This document shows positions 37,020 through 47,024 of a DNA stretch of 64,000 nt, in pieces; position 1 is the stretch's first letter; the number at the start of each line of letters is the position of its first letter. Origin of the DNA: Devosia pacifica (GTDB lineage: Bacteria; Pseudomonadota; Alphaproteobacteria; Rhizobiales; Devosiaceae); contig NZ_BMZE01000003.1 of assembly GCF_014652635.1 (NCBI RefSeq), forward strand, positions 310,001 through 374,000, in the 5' to 3' direction. The translations under genes and the position numbers were made by a program. A model generated the notes under the pieces. The model worked only from the letters and a program-made list of their open reading frames with translations. It did not search any database and was not told the origin of the DNA.

Positions 37020-38312
37020 CTACCGATTGAGGCGCAGTGAGACAGAGCGGCCATGCCCGTCCAGCTGCTCGATTTCGGCAAGTGTTATCGCCGCCTCCGA
37101 CAGCGCCGAAAGGCTTGAGGGGGTGCACCCGAGAACCGATGTCCGCTTGACGAAATCGAGCACGCCAAGGCCAGAGGCAAAGCGCGCGGAGCGAGCCGTC
37201 GGCAGCACATGGTTCGAGCCACCGACATAATCGCCGATTGCCTCTGGCGTATGGTGCCCAAGGAAAATGGCGCCGGCATGCCTGATCTTGCGCATCAACG
37301 GCTCCGGATCGTCGACAGCAAGTTCGACATGCTCGGAGGCAAGCTGGTTGGCCAGTTGAACGGCACTATCGTGGTCAGGCACGGTAATGATGGCGCCGAA
37401 TTCTTCCCAACCATCGCGCGCGATCTGCTGTTTGGGCAGCAGCTTAAGTTGACGGTCAACTTCCGCCGCAACGGCATCCGCCATGCGTCCATCGGTGGTT
37501 ACGAGAATGGACTGGGCGCCCATGCCGTGCTCGGCCTGGGCGATGAGGTCTGCAGCAACCCAGGCGGGATTGGCGGAATGATCTGCGATCACCAGAACCT
37601 CCGACGGACCGGCGATCATATCGATTCCGACCTGGCCGAAAACCTGGCGCTTGGCTGCCGCAACGAACGCATTGCCGGGCCCGACAATCTTGTCGACGCG
37701 CGCGATAGTGTGCGTTCCGTAAGCAAGCGCCGCCACCGCCTGAGCGCCGCCGACGCGGTAGATCTCGCTGACGCCGGCGATGTTCGCGGCAGCAAGAATG
37801 GCATCGGACAGTGCGCCATCGGGGGTCGGCACCACCATGGCGATGCGCTCGACGCCCGCCACGCGCGCCGGGATGGCGTTCATCAACACCGAGGAAGGAT
37901 AGGAAGCGAGGCCGCCCGGCACATAGAGCCCGACTGCTTCGAGGGGCGTCCAGCGCGTGCCGAGCGTCACCCCGATTTCGTCCTGATAGATATGATCCTG
38001 CGGCAATTGCTTTTGGTGATGCGCGCTGATCCGGCGGTGCGCGGTTTCAAGGGCGGCACGCACCTCGGGAGAGACCCGATCGCTCGCAGCAGCGATCTCC
38101 TGTTCCGTTATTCGCAATTCGCCTGGCGCGTAGCTGGTTCTGTCGAAGCGGTTGGTGAGCTCCACCAGCGCCTCATCGCCACGTTGGCGCACATCTTCGA
38201 TGATCGACCTGACCGCATCGCCGACCTCGACAGAGGCTTCCCGCTTGCCGCCGAGCAGATCGCCGAACCTTGTGGCAAAGTCCGCTTGCTGACTGTCGAG
38301 ACGCATCGGCAT
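37020..38312 (-). CDS. hisD: Histidinol dehydrogenase
   Basis: Last enzyme of histidine biosynthesis, oxidising histidinol to histidine with two NAD. Started at the ATG at 38312 ([16 protein letters not shown]) since the frame upstream lies inside the DUF2948 gene; 430 residues. Family blocks are [48 protein letters not shown] and AEHGMGAQ, with the zinc ligand in [16 protein letters not shown]. Separated by 22 bases from the DUF2948 stop and by 7 bases from the downstream UPF0262 fusion. Confidence 0.96.
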   Translation of the reverse strand: MPMRLDSQQADFATRFGDLLGGKREASVEVGDAVRSIIEDVRQRGDEALVELTNRFDRTSYAPGELRITEQEIAAASDRVSPEVRAALETAHRRISAHHQKQLPQDHIYQDEIGVTLGTRWTPLEAVGLYVPGGLASYPSSVLMNAIPARVAGVERIAMVVPTPDGALSDAILAAANIAGVSEIYRVGGAQAVAALAYGTHTIARVDKIVGPGNAFVAAAKRQVFGQVGIDMIAGPSEVLVIADHSANPAWVAADLIAQAEHGMGAQSILVTTDGRMADAVAAEVDRQLKLLPKQQIARDGWEEFGAIITVPDHDSAVQLANQLASEHVELAVDDPEPLMRKIRHAGAIFLGHHTPEAIGDYVGGSNHVLPTARSARFASGLGVLDFVKRTSVLGCTPSSLSALSEAAITLAEIEQLDGHGRSVSLRLNR

Positions 38313-38334
38313 GCTTTGTGTCTTTCGTGCTTTT

Positions 38335-38766
38335 TCAGTCGAGAGCGTGTTGTGGACGCCCGCTTGCGGACCATGCGGCGCCGAGATCGGCCATGCGGGC
38401 CTCGAGGTAATCGACATGCAGGCGCACGGTCGCACCACCGGCAAAGCTCAGCTCTATGACACCCGACGGCAGATCTGTAGGCGAAAAATGGATCGCCAGA
38501 AGCTCGAGCACGCCGTCACGGGCGTTGACATCGAACCCTGCGCTTGAAGCAGACCGTACGGCATCGAAGTGCAGTGCCGCCCGCTTGCGGAGGCCTTTTT
38601 TGCGAGGCTGGTCACTCTCCCAATCGAAGCGGTTGAGCAACATTGCGAAACGCCGGTCCTTGCGCGCAAACCCCATATCGCCGACCCGCACAACAGCATC
38701 CTGAAGATGGGCAGAGACGACTTCGAGGTCTTCTGTATCGAGCGCGATCAGCTTGAGGTCGGTCAT
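38335..38766 (-). CDS. DUF2948 family protein
   Basis: 143 residues, the small alphaproteobacterial DUF2948 family that always sits between murA and hisD. Recognisable stretches are TDLKLIALDTEDLEVVSAHLQDAVV, RFAMLLNRFDWE and IHFSPTDLPSGVIELSFAGG. Predicted soluble, no catalytic motif evident, function unknown. Co-directional with murA 143 bases upstream and hisD 22 bases downstream. Confidence 0.93.
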   Translation of the reverse strand: MTDLKLIALDTEDLEVVSAHLQDAVVRVGDMGFARKDRRFAMLLNRFDWESDQPRKKGLRKRAALHFDAVRSASSAGFDVNARDGVLELLAIHFSPTDLPSGVIELSFAGGATVRLHVDYLEARMADLGAAWSASGRPQHALD

Positions 38767-38909
38767 GTTCAGCAGGCGGTCCGGTTCGAGGCTTGGGGCG
38801 GCCTCAGCAGACCGCGCCCAAGATGTGGGCAGCTCGATACGGCTCTACAAGCTTACGCTGCCACCTGCAACGCATAGCACCACAAATCAACCGGACGCGG
38901 CTGTCCCTA

Positions 38910-40202
38910 TCAGCCGGCCAGACGCTCGATTTCGGCTCCGCAGTTCTGCAGCTTCTGCTCCAGGCGCTCAAATCCGCGATCAAGGTGATAGATGCGGTTG
39001 ACGATGGTCTCGCCGCTGGCAGCGAGCCCGGCAATGATCAGCGACACGGATGCGCGCAGATCCGTTGCCATCACCTGCGCGCCTTTCAGCTGCGACTTGC
39101 CATGAACTGTCGCCATCTGACCATCGACGACAATATCGGCACCGAAGCGCGCAAGCTCGGCAACATGCATGAAGCGGTTCTCAAAGATCGTCTCGCGAAT
39201 ATGCGAGGTACCGTTCGAGCGTGTCATCAGCGCCATGAACTGTGCCTGCAAATCGGTCGGGAAGCCGGGGAAAGGATCGATCTCGACATCAACCGGCATA
39301 AGCCCATTGCCGTTGCGCTTGACGCGAATGCCGTGCTCTTCGGTCGAGATGGCAGCGCCGGCTTCCACAAGCACATCGAGCGCTGCCTGCAGGTGATCCG
39401 GACGCGCGCCGCGCAGCAGCACATCGCCACCGGTCATTGCCGCAGCCATGGCGAACGTTCCGGTCTCGATGCGGTCCGGAATGACCTCGATCGTGGTGCC
39501 GTTGAGCTTTTCGACCCCTTCAATGGTGAGGGTGCGTGTGCCGATACCGGCAATCTTCGCGCCCATCTGGTTGAGGCATTGCGCGACGTTGTCGATCTCG
39601 GGCTCCATGGCGGCGTTTTCGATCACCGTTGTGCCGCGTGCGAGCGTCGCTGCCATCATGATGGTGTGTGTGGCGCCAACCGAGACTTTCGGCAACTGCA
39701 CAAGGCCACCGACGAGGCCGCCCTTGGGAGCGGTCGCAACAACATAACCGTCTTCGATATCGATCTCGGCGCCAAGCTGCTTGAGCCCATAAAGGAAAAA
39801 GTCGACTGGACGCGTGCCGATGGCGCAGCCGCCAGGCAACGAAACCCGCGCCTTGTGCTCGCGCGCCAGAAGTGGGCCGATTACCCAGAAGCTCGCGCGC
39901 ATCTTGGAGACAAGATCATAGGGTGCAGTGGTATCGACGATATCGGCGGCGTGGAAGGTCATCCGCTGACCCACACCCTCTGCCTCGCCACGACGACGCC
40001 CGTGAACCGCGATATCGACACCATGATTCTCGAGAATGCGCTCGAGCTGCTTGACGTCGGCAAGACGCGGTACATTGTGCAGTACAAGCGGCTCGTCGGT
40101 GAGCAGCGAAGCGATCATCAGCGGCAGCGCGGCGTTCTTGGCCCCGGAGATCGTGATATCTCCGTTCAGCGAGTGTCCACCGACCAATCTAATGCGATCC
40201 AT
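38910..40202 (-). CDS. murA: UDP-N-acetylglucosamine 1-carboxyvinyltransferase
   Basis: First committed enzyme of peptidoglycan synthesis, transferring enolpyruvate from PEP to UDP-GlcNAc in the cytoplasm. 430 residues from the ATG at 40202 with AAGGA upstream. The fosfomycin-target catalytic loop is intact with C126 in [21 protein letters not shown] at the start holds the catalytic Lys. C-terminus ends [21 protein letters not shown]. Heads the murA-DUF2948-hisD block. Confidence 0.97.
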   Translation of the reverse strand: MDRIRLVGGHSLNGDITISGAKNAALPLMIASLLTDEPLVLHNVPRLADVKQLERILENHGVDIAVHGRRRGEAEGVGQRMTFHAADIVDTTAPYDLVSKMRASFWVIGPLLAREHKARVSLPGGCAIGTRPVDFFLYGLKQLGAEIDIEDGYVVATAPKGGLVGGLVQLPKVSVGATHTIMMAATLARGTTVIENAAMEPEIDNVAQCLNQMGAKIAGIGTRTLTIEGVEKLNGTTIEVIPDRIETGTFAMAAAMTGGDVLLRGARPDHLQAALDVLVEAGAAISTEEHGIRVKRNGNGLMPVDVEIDPFPGFPTDLQAQFMALMTRSNGTSHIRETIFENRFMHVAELARFGADIVVDGQMATVHGKSQLKGAQVMATDLRASVSLIIAGLAASGETIVNRIYHLDRGFERLEQKLQNCGAEIERLAG

Positions 40203-40315
40203 CGAAAATCCTTGAGTTGCTGCGCGTGCAGTCTGGTGTGCGACAAACGCGGCCATTCCGTGACGAATCGCCGGCGCATCACCTGCACGGTGAGCGCAGA
40301 GTCACAAAATATGGT

Positions 40316-40477
40316 TTATTTAGTCTTGCTGTCAGACGGTGTGGTTTCGCTTGCGCCGGTATCCTGCAGCGAAGCGCGTGCTCGGGCCTGGGATTTGCGG
40401 CGCTTCAGGTTTTCTCGCAGCTTGGCCGCGAGCCGTTCCTCACGGGCAGTCTTGCTTTCAGTCTTGCCAGCTGTCAT
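40316..40477 (-). CDS. Small charged protein upstream of murA (53 residues)
   Basis: A 53-residue frame starting MTAGKTESKTAREERLAAKL, ending DSKTK, with many Arg, Lys and Glu (LRENLKRRKSQARAR). Rhizobia commonly carry a short basic protein of this kind next to murA. Predicted to be helical and soluble, perhaps nucleic-acid binding. The ATG at 40477 has only a distant GGAAAG upstream. Function unknown. Confidence 0.6.
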   Translation of the reverse strand: MTAGKTESKTAREERLAAKLRENLKRRKSQARARASLQDTGASETTPSDSKTK

Positions 40478-40606
40478 TCGAGACGCACTGCTTTCCGTCG
40501 GTAGAGATTGGCCGCGTCATACGCAGTTTTTGCCCTTGCGTCGAGCCGCCCCCTATGGCAGTAGAGCGCCCGTTGTCGGCAACCCCTTGCCGGGCATTAC
40601 CTGCAT

Positions 40607-40681
<75 letters not shown>

Positions 40682-40836
40682 GTTCTTCACCCATGTTCAG
40701 CGCCTGCTGCACGCAATCACGCGGTTATGCCGGGTTAGCGCGGAGAAGTCTTGTCGGCCCCGCAGCTATCGAGGGCGCGCTTGAGTTTGTCTGCCAGTTG
40801 CCTCAATAAGGCGGCCGCCGACATCTCAGGAGAACC

Positions 40837-42345
40837 ATGGCCAAGCCCGCTCTAGACAAGGACCTCAAGAAGTTCACGCGGCTTGAGAGCGCGACGCACG
40901 ATCAGTCCCGGCACATCGCGCCATACGGGCTTGTTCTCGTCTTTCTCGCGGCGGCGTTCGCGGTCGCCATTCTCGCAACCCCGATGGGCCCCACCAGCTA
41001 CCTTGTCGTGCTTGGTGCCATGATTGCGGGCTACATGGCGCTGAATGTCGGGGCCAATGATGTTGCCAACAATATGGGCCCGGCAGTTGGGGGCAAGTCG
41101 ATCAGCATGGTCGGCGCCATTGTCATCGCTGCCATTTGCGAGGCGGCCGGCGCGCTGCTGGCGGGCGGCGACGTGGTCAGCACCGTTTCGAGCGGACTGC
41201 TGGTGCCGGGCGCGGACCTCGCAGCGCTCGACTTTATTCTGGTTATGTTGTCGGCATCGCTGGCCTCAGCGATGTGGATCCACCTCGCAACCTTTCTCGG
41301 CGCCCCCGTCTCCACCACGCATTCGGTTGTGGGGGGCGTTCTCGGAGCCGGCATGATGGCGCTCGGCATCAATGCCATTGCCTGGCCTACAGTCGGCACG
41401 ATTGCTGCCAGTTGGGCAATTTCTCCACTCCTCGGTGGCGCGATTGCAGCGGCGCTGCTGCAGTTCGTCGAGTGGGCGATCTTCCGCCGCGCCGATCGCG
41501 TCGTGGCCGCTGGCCGCTGGGTGCCGATCCTCATTGCGCTGATGAGCGGCATCTTCGCGATGTATCTTGCGAACAAAGGGCTAAAGCGTCTGTGGAGCCC
41601 GCAGCCGATGGTGACCCTCGCGCTCGGCGTCGGCTTCGCCGGCCTCGGCTGGGTGTTGTCCGCACCGTTCATCCGTCGTCAGGCGGTCGTCGCACTTGGC
41701 GATCGCCCACGGGATCTCGCGCGGCTATTCCGCCTGCCGCTGATCTTTGCGACGGCGCTTCTCTCGTTCGCGCACGGCGCCAATGATGTTGCCAACGCGG
41801 TCGGCCCGCTCGCCGGCATCGTTGCCGCTGTCTCGGGCACCGATACTACCGACACCAGCGTCGCTCTGCCGATATGGGTGCTGCTGATCGGCGCGGTCGG
41901 TATATCGCTCGGGCTGTCGCTGTTCGGCCCGCGGTTGATCCGAACCGTCGGCGAGAAAATCACGCGGATGAATGAACTGCGCGCCTATTGCGTCGCGCTT
42001 TCGGCGGCCGGGACAGTGCTTGTCGCCTCGGCGCTCGGACTTCCGGTGTCGTCGACACACATCGCTGTCGGCGCGGTGTTCGGTGTCGGTCTATTGCGCG
42101 AGTATTCCTCGAACCGGGGCGTGCGCAATCCTGCTGTCCAGCCCTACACGCTGTTCCTCAAGACCGATCAGCTCAATGCGACGCCGCGCGAAGCACTCGA
42201 GAATTTTCAGGTCCGCGAACGGCGCAGGCTTGTGCGGCGAAAGCATGTTGTCGGGATCGTTGCCGCCTGGGTCATCACGCTGCCTTTTGCAGCAAGCCTT
42301 GCCGCGATGCTCTACGCCATCATGACGCTATTCGTGAGCTCATAG
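40837..42345 (+). CDS. Low-affinity inorganic phosphate transporter (Pit family)
   Basis: 502 residues, about ten to twelve transmembrane helices, with the two Pit signature repeats GANDVANNMGPAVGGK near residue 70 and GANDVANAVGPLAGI near 310, plus APVSTTHSVVGGV and LPVSSTHIAVGAV. Pit proteins import metal-phosphate by proton symport. A hydrophilic N-terminus and a cytoplasmic stretch near the end (NATPREALENFQVRERRR) frame the channel. AGGAGAACC precedes the ATG. Its end overlaps the convergent NUDIX gene by 26 bases. Confidence 0.94.
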   Translation: MAKPALDKDLKKFTRLESATHDQSRHIAPYGLVLVFLAAAFAVAILATPMGPTSYLVVLGAMIAGYMALNVGANDVANNMGPAVGGKSISMVGAIVIAAICEAAGALLAGGDVVSTVSSGLLVPGADLAALDFILVMLSASLASAMWIHLATFLGAPVSTTHSVVGGVLGAGMMALGINAIAWPTVGTIAASWAISPLLGGAIAAALLQFVEWAIFRRADRVVAAGRWVPILIALMSGIFAMYLANKGLKRLWSPQPMVTLALGVGFAGLGWVLSAPFIRRQAVVALGDRPRDLARLFRLPLIFATALLSFAHGANDVANAVGPLAGIVAAVSGTDTTDTSVALPIWVLLIGAVGISLGLSLFGPRLIRTVGEKITRMNELRAYCVALSAAGTVLVASALGLPVSSTHIAVGAVFGVGLLREYSSNRGVRNPAVQPYTLFLKTDQLNATPREALENFQVRERRRLVRRKHVVGIVAAWVITLPFAASLAAMLYAIMTLFVSS

Positions 42346-42796
42346 CGCTCTGACTCAGCTTGCGGTGATAGCGTGACACGATAGTGGTCAGCTGGCGCTG
42401 GCCGAGCAGGCGACGCGCCTCCGGCATCAGCACCCAGTGACGATGACGCTGACCTTTCTCGTCCCAGCTATCATGCTGATGCGTGACCAGCAGCGGGAAG
42501 ACGTGCACCTGCGTGCGTCGACCCTTCGAGATGGTCATGTATGAGCCGATCGGCGTGCTGCCGATCTCACCCTCAACACCGGCCTCCTCGAACGCTTCGA
42601 TCGCGGCACTTTCAGCCCAACTGCGGCCTTCCATGAGGTTGCCCTTCGGCACGATCCAGCGGCCACGCCGGCGAGAGGTGACAAGAAGAAACGCGATGCG
42701 GCCGTCAACGATAGCATAGGGCAGCGCCGCAACTTTCGTGCGGAGTTCCTCGCCGTGGACCAACCGTCCCCACAATTCAACAAGTCTCAGAGCCAA
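42320..42796 (-). CDS. NUDIX hydrolase
   Basis: 158 residues with the Nudix box KGNLMEGRSWAESAAIEAFEEAGVEG. The final EExGV acidic cluster is present but the usual Arg of REUxEE is Ile. WIVPKGNL resembles diphosphoinositol-polyphosphate or Ap4A-type hydrolases, which remain candidates. The start is a TTG at 42796 because GGGAAGAAC stands right before it and no in-frame ATG lies near the N-terminus. Its 3' end overlaps the phosphate transporter gene. Confidence 0.85.
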   Translation of the reverse strand: MALRLVELWGRLVHGEELRTKVAALPYAIVDGRIAFLLVTSRRRGRWIVPKGNLMEGRSWAESAAIEAFEEAGVEGEIGSTPIGSYMTISKGRRTQVHVFPLLVTHQHDSWDEKGQRHRHWVLMPEARRLLGQRQLTTIVSRYHRKLSQSAMSSRIAS

Positions 42797-43180
42797 TGTT
42801 CTTCCCGGTCCGGTTGAGTGTGCAAGGCTGACCGCTCGACCTGATTCTCACAAGCCACACGAGAAGGTGAGCACTAGGAGAATTACTCGGCGCAGCCAGC
42901 ATCTGCTGATAGCTGAATCGCCCACGAATCCGCAGGTCCCTCAGATGATTTCAGGGCGGCGGAACAAGCGAACCAGACGTGCCACAGTCACTTCATGGCA
43001 AATCTGTGGTTGAATATTGGCCGCGCCTCGCTTACACAAGGAGATAACACACGTTAGCTTCAGATGCGGCATCGTCGGATTTAAAGAAATTCCGGCGGCG
43101 CGTCTACTTATTTGTCTTGATTGGCAAGTAATACGCACTCGAAGCATTTGTGTGTCGGCGAAACAACGCATTGAGGGCTG
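42797..43180. other. Intergenic region upstream of the betaine transporter operon
   Basis: 384 bases between the divergent NUDIX and proV genes. It should carry both promoters. I see no RNA gene, no convincing ORF (the longest frames are about 20 codons without good start sites) and only a small palindrome CTTG-N5-CAAG at 43116-43128 as a possible operator. An AAGGAGATAAC stretch near 43040 resembles a ribosome binding site but has no fitting start codon. Confidence 0.5.
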
Positions 43181-44419
43181 ATGACGGCCAAGTTACGGGT
43201 TCAAAACGTATACAAGGTGTTCGGCGACGCTCCCCAGGAGGCGCTTACCCGCCTCGAAAAGGGTGAGAGCAAAGAGCAGATCTTTTCGGAAACCGGCCTC
43301 ACCGTCGGCGTGCAGGACGCAAGCTTTGACGTTGAGGAAGGCGAAATCTTCGTCGTCATGGGGCTTTCGGGTTCTGGCAAGTCGACGTTGGTGCGCATGC
43401 TCAACGGGCTCATTCCCCCGACATCAGGCCACATCCTCATCGACGACGATGACGTTGCCAATTGTACACCCGAGCAGCTGCGCGAAATTCGCCGGCAGAA
43501 GATCACCATGGTCTTCCAGCACTTTGCGCTGTTCCCGCACAAGACCGTGGCAGACAATGCGGGCTATGGGCTCAGAATCAAAGGCGTCAATCCCAAGGAA
43601 CGCCGTGAGCGAGCGGTGAAGGCCTTGGGCCAGGTTGGCCTCGCTGCCCATGCGGACAGCTTTCCCTCAGAACTCTCGGGCGGCATGCAGCAGCGCGTCG
43701 GCCTGGCGCGCGGTCTCGCGACCGATCCCCAGATCCTGCTGATGGACGAGCCTTTCGGCGCGCTCGATCCGCTTATCCGGCGTGAAATGCAGGACGAACT
43801 GATCGTTCTGCAGCGTCAATTGAAGAAGACCATCATCTTCATCACTCACGATCTCAACGAGGCGCTGATCCTTGGTGACAAGATCGCCATCATGAAGGAC
43901 GGCCAGTTCGTTCAAGTGGGAACCGCGCAGGAGATCGTTTCCAATCCGGCAGACGATTATGTCGCGGCATTCGTCGCTGATATCGACCGCGGGCGCGTAT
44001 TTACTGCTGACGACGTTTCTAACGAACCGGCGCCGGTCAAGCTCGGCCAAGATACGGCCCAGGATGCTATGCGTTCGATGGAAGAGCTAAACAGAAACGC
44101 TCTTTACGTGGTCGACGGCGACCAGGTCGCAGGCGTTGTGACCTATCGCGATCTGGCGGGTGCAGGCGATCAGCCTCAGGATCTGGCAGACGCGATGGTT
44201 ACCGAGTATCCGACGGCAGATGGTGATGCTCAGTTGCACGAGCTTTATGCCGCTGCCAGTTCCGGACTGCCCATCGCCGTAACCGACGAAAACAACAAGC
44301 TCGTGGGCGTCGTGGAGCCCGAGGCCGTGTTCGCACAGCTTTCGGGCGAAGAAAGCGCCGCGCCAGAGCCCCCCAACGCGCCGGACGAAACAGGCGCGAC
44401 AAAACCAGGCGCTGCGTAA
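43181..44419 (+). CDS. proV: Glycine betaine/proline ABC transporter ATPase (ProV)
   Basis: 412 residues. ATPase domain with Walker A GLSGSGKSTL, signature LSGGMQQRVGLARGLA and Walker B LLMDEPFGALDPLI. After residue 265 a CBS-type region (about 280-390) senses ionic strength or nucleotides in related OpuA/ProV proteins; the tail is Ala/Pro/Glu-rich. It powers import of betaine or proline betaine under osmotic stress. Start preceded by GAGGG. First gene of proV-proW-proX (gaps 25 and 93 bases). Confidence 0.94.
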   Translation: MTAKLRVQNVYKVFGDAPQEALTRLEKGESKEQIFSETGLTVGVQDASFDVEEGEIFVVMGLSGSGKSTLVRMLNGLIPPTSGHILIDDDDVANCTPEQLREIRRQKITMVFQHFALFPHKTVADNAGYGLRIKGVNPKERRERAVKALGQVGLAAHADSFPSELSGGMQQRVGLARGLATDPQILLMDEPFGALDPLIRREMQDELIVLQRQLKKTIIFITHDLNEALILGDKIAIMKDGQFVQVGTAQEIVSNPADDYVAAFVADIDRGRVFTADDVSNEPAPVKLGQDTAQDAMRSMEELNRNALYVVDGDQVAGVVTYRDLAGAGDQPQDLADAMVTEYPTADGDAQLHELYAAASSGLPIAVTDENNKLVGVVEPEAVFAQLSGEESAAPEPPNAPDETGATKPGAA

Positions 44420-44444
44420 GCCGCCTTCAGCTCAGGAGACCGTT

Positions 44445-45371
44445 TTGAGTCCAGCTGACTTACTGACCATACCGTTCGACGATTGGGTGAATTTTCTGGT
44501 GCGCGATATTCTCGTGCCGAACTTCCGCCCGTTCTTCCGCGCGATACAGGTGCCGATCACCGGGGTGCTGAACGCACTCGATGCCTTCTTCGCCTTCGTG
44601 CCCATGCTGATTACCACTGCCGTCTTTGCGCTGCTTGCATGGCGTTATGTCGGTCGCGGCATGGCGATATTTACCGTTGTCGGCTTCTTCTTCATCGACA
44701 TGATCGAGCTGTGGCCCGAGACCATGACCACGCTGTCAATGATCATCACCTCGGTGCTGTTCTGCACAGTCATTGGTGTGCCAATTGGCATCCTGGTGGC
44801 GCGTGGGGACAGAGCGTGGAAGATCGTCCGGCCAATCCTCGACGTCATGCAGACCGTTCCGTCATTCGTTTATCTGGTGCCGATCGTCATGCTGTTCGGC
44901 GTCGGCATGGCACCTGGCATCATCGCGACAATCATCTTTGCGTTGCCGCCGATCATCCGTTTGACCAATCTGGGCATCCGCAACGTTCGCGGTGACCTGA
45001 TCGAAGCCGCCGAGGCGTTCGGTTCCACCACCTGGCAGATGCTGTGGGAGGTTCAGTTTCCATTGGCGCTGCGCACGATTATGGCGGGCCTCAACCAAAC
45101 GTTGATGCTGGCTCTGTCGATGGTGGTGATTGCGGCTCTGATTGGCGCCGGTGGTCTTGGACTCGTGGTCAATACCGGCCTTGGACGGCTCGACGTTGGC
45201 GGCGCCACAGCCGGCGGCGTGGGCATTGTGATCCTCGCTATCGTCCTCGATCGCATCACCCAGGGTTTGGGTGAAGACAACGGAGTGGCGACGATGTCGC
45301 TTCGCCAGACTTTCCTATCCCTCTTCCGCCGCGGCTCCTCGACCGTCGGCGAGACCAAGAAGGCGGGATAA
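44445..45371 (+). CDS. proW: Glycine betaine/proline ABC transporter permease (ProW)
   Basis: 308 residues with about seven membrane helices and the BPD permease EAA loop EAAEAFGSTTWQMLWEVQFP. It begins with a TTG (TTGAGTCCAGCTGAC) behind CAGGAGACC. The N-terminal soluble stretch (LTIPFDDWVNFLVRDILVPNFR) is typical of the ProW subfamily. Part of the betaine uptake system with proV and proX. Confidence 0.94.
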   Translation: MSPADLLTIPFDDWVNFLVRDILVPNFRPFFRAIQVPITGVLNALDAFFAFVPMLITTAVFALLAWRYVGRGMAIFTVVGFFFIDMIELWPETMTTLSMIITSVLFCTVIGVPIGILVARGDRAWKIVRPILDVMQTVPSFVYLVPIVMLFGVGMAPGIIATIIFALPPIIRLTNLGIRNVRGDLIEAAEAFGSTTWQMLWEVQFPLALRTIMAGLNQTLMLALSMVVIAALIGAGGLGLVVNTGLGRLDVGGATAGGVGIVILAIVLDRITQGLGEDNGVATMSLRQTFLSLFRRGSSTVGETKKAG

Positions 45372-45464
45372 CCGCCTCAAGGATCGGGGCGCGAGCCCCG
45401 GTTTTCAAACGTGGCGGGCCAAACGCCCGTCCGCTTCCCACAACGAAGAAAGGAGACAAGCATC

Positions 45465-46475
45465 ATGTTCCGTCTCAACAAGATCGTTTCGACCCTCGCC
45501 GCTGCCGTGCTCATCAGCACCAGCTCGATTGGCATTGCCGCTGCACAGGACATGCCGGGTGAAGGCACCACGGTGAACATGGCTCAGGCCACCTGGGACA
45601 CCGGCTTCTTCCACGCCGAAATCTATCGCCAGCTGCTTCAGGAGCTTGGCTACGACGTGCCGCAGATCACGACGCTCGACGCGCCGGCTTTCTATCAGGC
45701 CGTTTCGCAGGGTGACATGGACCTGTGGGTCAATGGCTGGTTCCCGCTGCACGCAACATATCAGGACACTATCGATCAGGGTGCAGAGCAGGTCGGCGCC
45801 GTTGCCCGCGGCGGCGCGCTGCAGGGCTACCTCGTCGACATGGCCGCCGTTGAAGAATTCGGCATCGAATCGCTTGAAGACTTCAAGCGTGACGAGGTCA
45901 AGGAAGCCTTTGACCGGAATGGCGATGGCCTGGCCGATCTCGTTGCCTGCCCTCCGGGCTGGGGCTGCGAAGTGACCATCGAGCAGCACATGGATGATTA
46001 TGATCTGCGTGATCATATCAACCCGATCAAGGCTGGCTACTCCGCGTCGATGGCCGATGCCATCGCCTCCTACGATGCCGGCGAGCACATCCTGTTCTAC
46101 ACCTGGACCCCGAACTGGACAGTGAATGAGCTGATCCCGGGCGAGGATGTGATGTGGATCGAGGTGCCGGAAACCGAGGGCGTTGAAAGTCCCGAAGCTG
46201 CCGAAGGCATCGAGGCATGTGTTGCCGATCCGTGCAGCATGGGCTTTGTCGCCAATGACATCGTTCCGGTGGTGAATTCTGCGTTCCTCGAAGAGAACCC
46301 GGCCGTCAGCACGCTGCTGAACGCTGTTGAGGTTCCGCTGTCGGATATCTTCGCCCAGAATGCAGCCATGAACGAGGGTGACGACGATATCGAAGCCCAG
46401 GCTGCTGACTGGATTGAGAACAACCGCGATGCAGTCGATGGTTGGCTCGAGGACGCGCGCTCTGCCGCGATGTAA
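45465..46475 (+). CDS. proX: Glycine betaine/proline ABC transporter substrate-binding protein (ProX)
   Basis: 336 residues from the ATG at 45465 behind AGGAG. Sec signal peptide (about 1-27, cleavage after IAAAQ). ProX hallmarks are the early TWDTGFFHAEIYRQLL, the mid-domain Trp of DLWVNGWFPLH and a Cys pair in ACPPGWGCE that forms the disulfide of E. coli ProX. The aromatic box for quaternary ammonium binding is likely WNxW plus these Trp residues. Mature protein is acidic. Last gene of proVWX; terminator follows. Confidence 0.93.
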   Translation: MFRLNKIVSTLAAAVLISTSSIGIAAAQDMPGEGTTVNMAQATWDTGFFHAEIYRQLLQELGYDVPQITTLDAPAFYQAVSQGDMDLWVNGWFPLHATYQDTIDQGAEQVGAVARGGALQGYLVDMAAVEEFGIESLEDFKRDEVKEAFDRNGDGLADLVACPPGWGCEVTIEQHMDDYDLRDHINPIKAGYSASMADAIASYDAGEHILFYTWTPNWTVNELIPGEDVMWIEVPETEGVESPEAAEGIEACVADPCSMGFVANDIVPVVNSAFLEENPAVSTLLNAVEVPLSDIFAQNAAMNEGDDDIEAQAADWIENNRDAVDGWLEDARSAAM

Positions 46476-46497
46476 TCGGCATTTAGCCTAAGATCAG

Positions 46498-46525
46498 GGG
46501 CCGGGCTTCACGCTCGGCCCTTTTT
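46498..46525 (+). terminator. Intrinsic terminator of proVWX
   Basis: GGGCCGGGC (46498-46506) pairs with GCTCGGCCC (46512-46520), one G-T pair, loop TTCAC, then TTTTT. It lies 22 bases past the proX stop. Confidence 0.9.
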
Positions 46526-46544
46526 CGTTTCTACGGGTGCCCGC

Positions 46545-46572
46545 AAAAAAAGCCGGCACCCTCGGCGCCGGC
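46545..46572 (-). terminator. Intrinsic terminator of the PRC-barrel gene
   Basis: On the minus strand GCCGGC (46567-46572), a 9-base loop and GCCGGC (46552-46557) form a stem followed by seven T. It stops transcripts of the PRC-barrel gene 25 bases after its stop codon and stands back-to-back with the proX terminator. Confidence 0.85.
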
Positions 46573-46596
46573 CACATTTCAGAGCTTGTCTCGCCC

Positions 46597-46986
46597 TCAG
46601 ATCCAGTAAGGCGGGACTCCGTAGTAGTCATACACGCTCCGTCCGTATTCGGGGGTGTATGTAGCTCCCTCATCTCGGGAGTGCCGAGGAGCGCCCTCAA
46701 GCTGCTCCTTGTTCAAATCCACCCTATAGCCCCCAAGCTCTGTGTCATAGTCCAGCTTAGACCAGGGCAGAGGGTAGTGATCGTCTCCGATCCCGAAGAA
46801 ACCACCAAAGCTAAGAACGGCGTAAGAGGCCTTGCCCGAGCGTTTTTCCACGAGGAAGCGCTCTATGCGACCGATATGCTCGCCGTTCAGGTCGAATACC
46901 TTGGTGCCCTCGACCTTGTCCGAGGCAATCAGATCATGGCTCTCTTCGACGTCAGGATTTTTTCCAGTGTCCGTTGCATACGCCAT
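46597..46986 (-). CDS. PRC-barrel domain protein
   Basis: 129 residues from the ATG at 46986 behind AAGGAGAGG. The PRC-barrel fold (about 18-85) is recognised by the pattern SDKVEGTKVFDLNGEHIGRI and a Tyr-rich C-terminal part (GRSVYDYYGVPPYW). PRC-barrel proteins of this size are general-stress proteins in many alphaproteobacteria, binding RNA or membranes; the partner here is unknown. A possible EcfG-type promoter lies 40-65 bases upstream. Confidence 0.85.
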   Translation of the reverse strand: MAYATDTGKNPDVEESHDLIASDKVEGTKVFDLNGEHIGRIERFLVEKRSGKASYAVLSFGGFFGIGDDHYPLPWSKLDYDTELGGYRVDLNKEQLEGAPRHSRDEGATYTPEYGRSVYDYYGVPPYWI

Positions 46987-47024
46987 TTGGCCTCTCCTTT
47001 CAGAGGAAATTGCGTGTGCTGATA

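Noticed and set aside
43116..43128. CTTG-N5-CAAG palindrome before proV as a BetI-type operator
   Set aside because: Arms of only 4 bp; too common by chance to call a site. Noted only in the intergenic entry.
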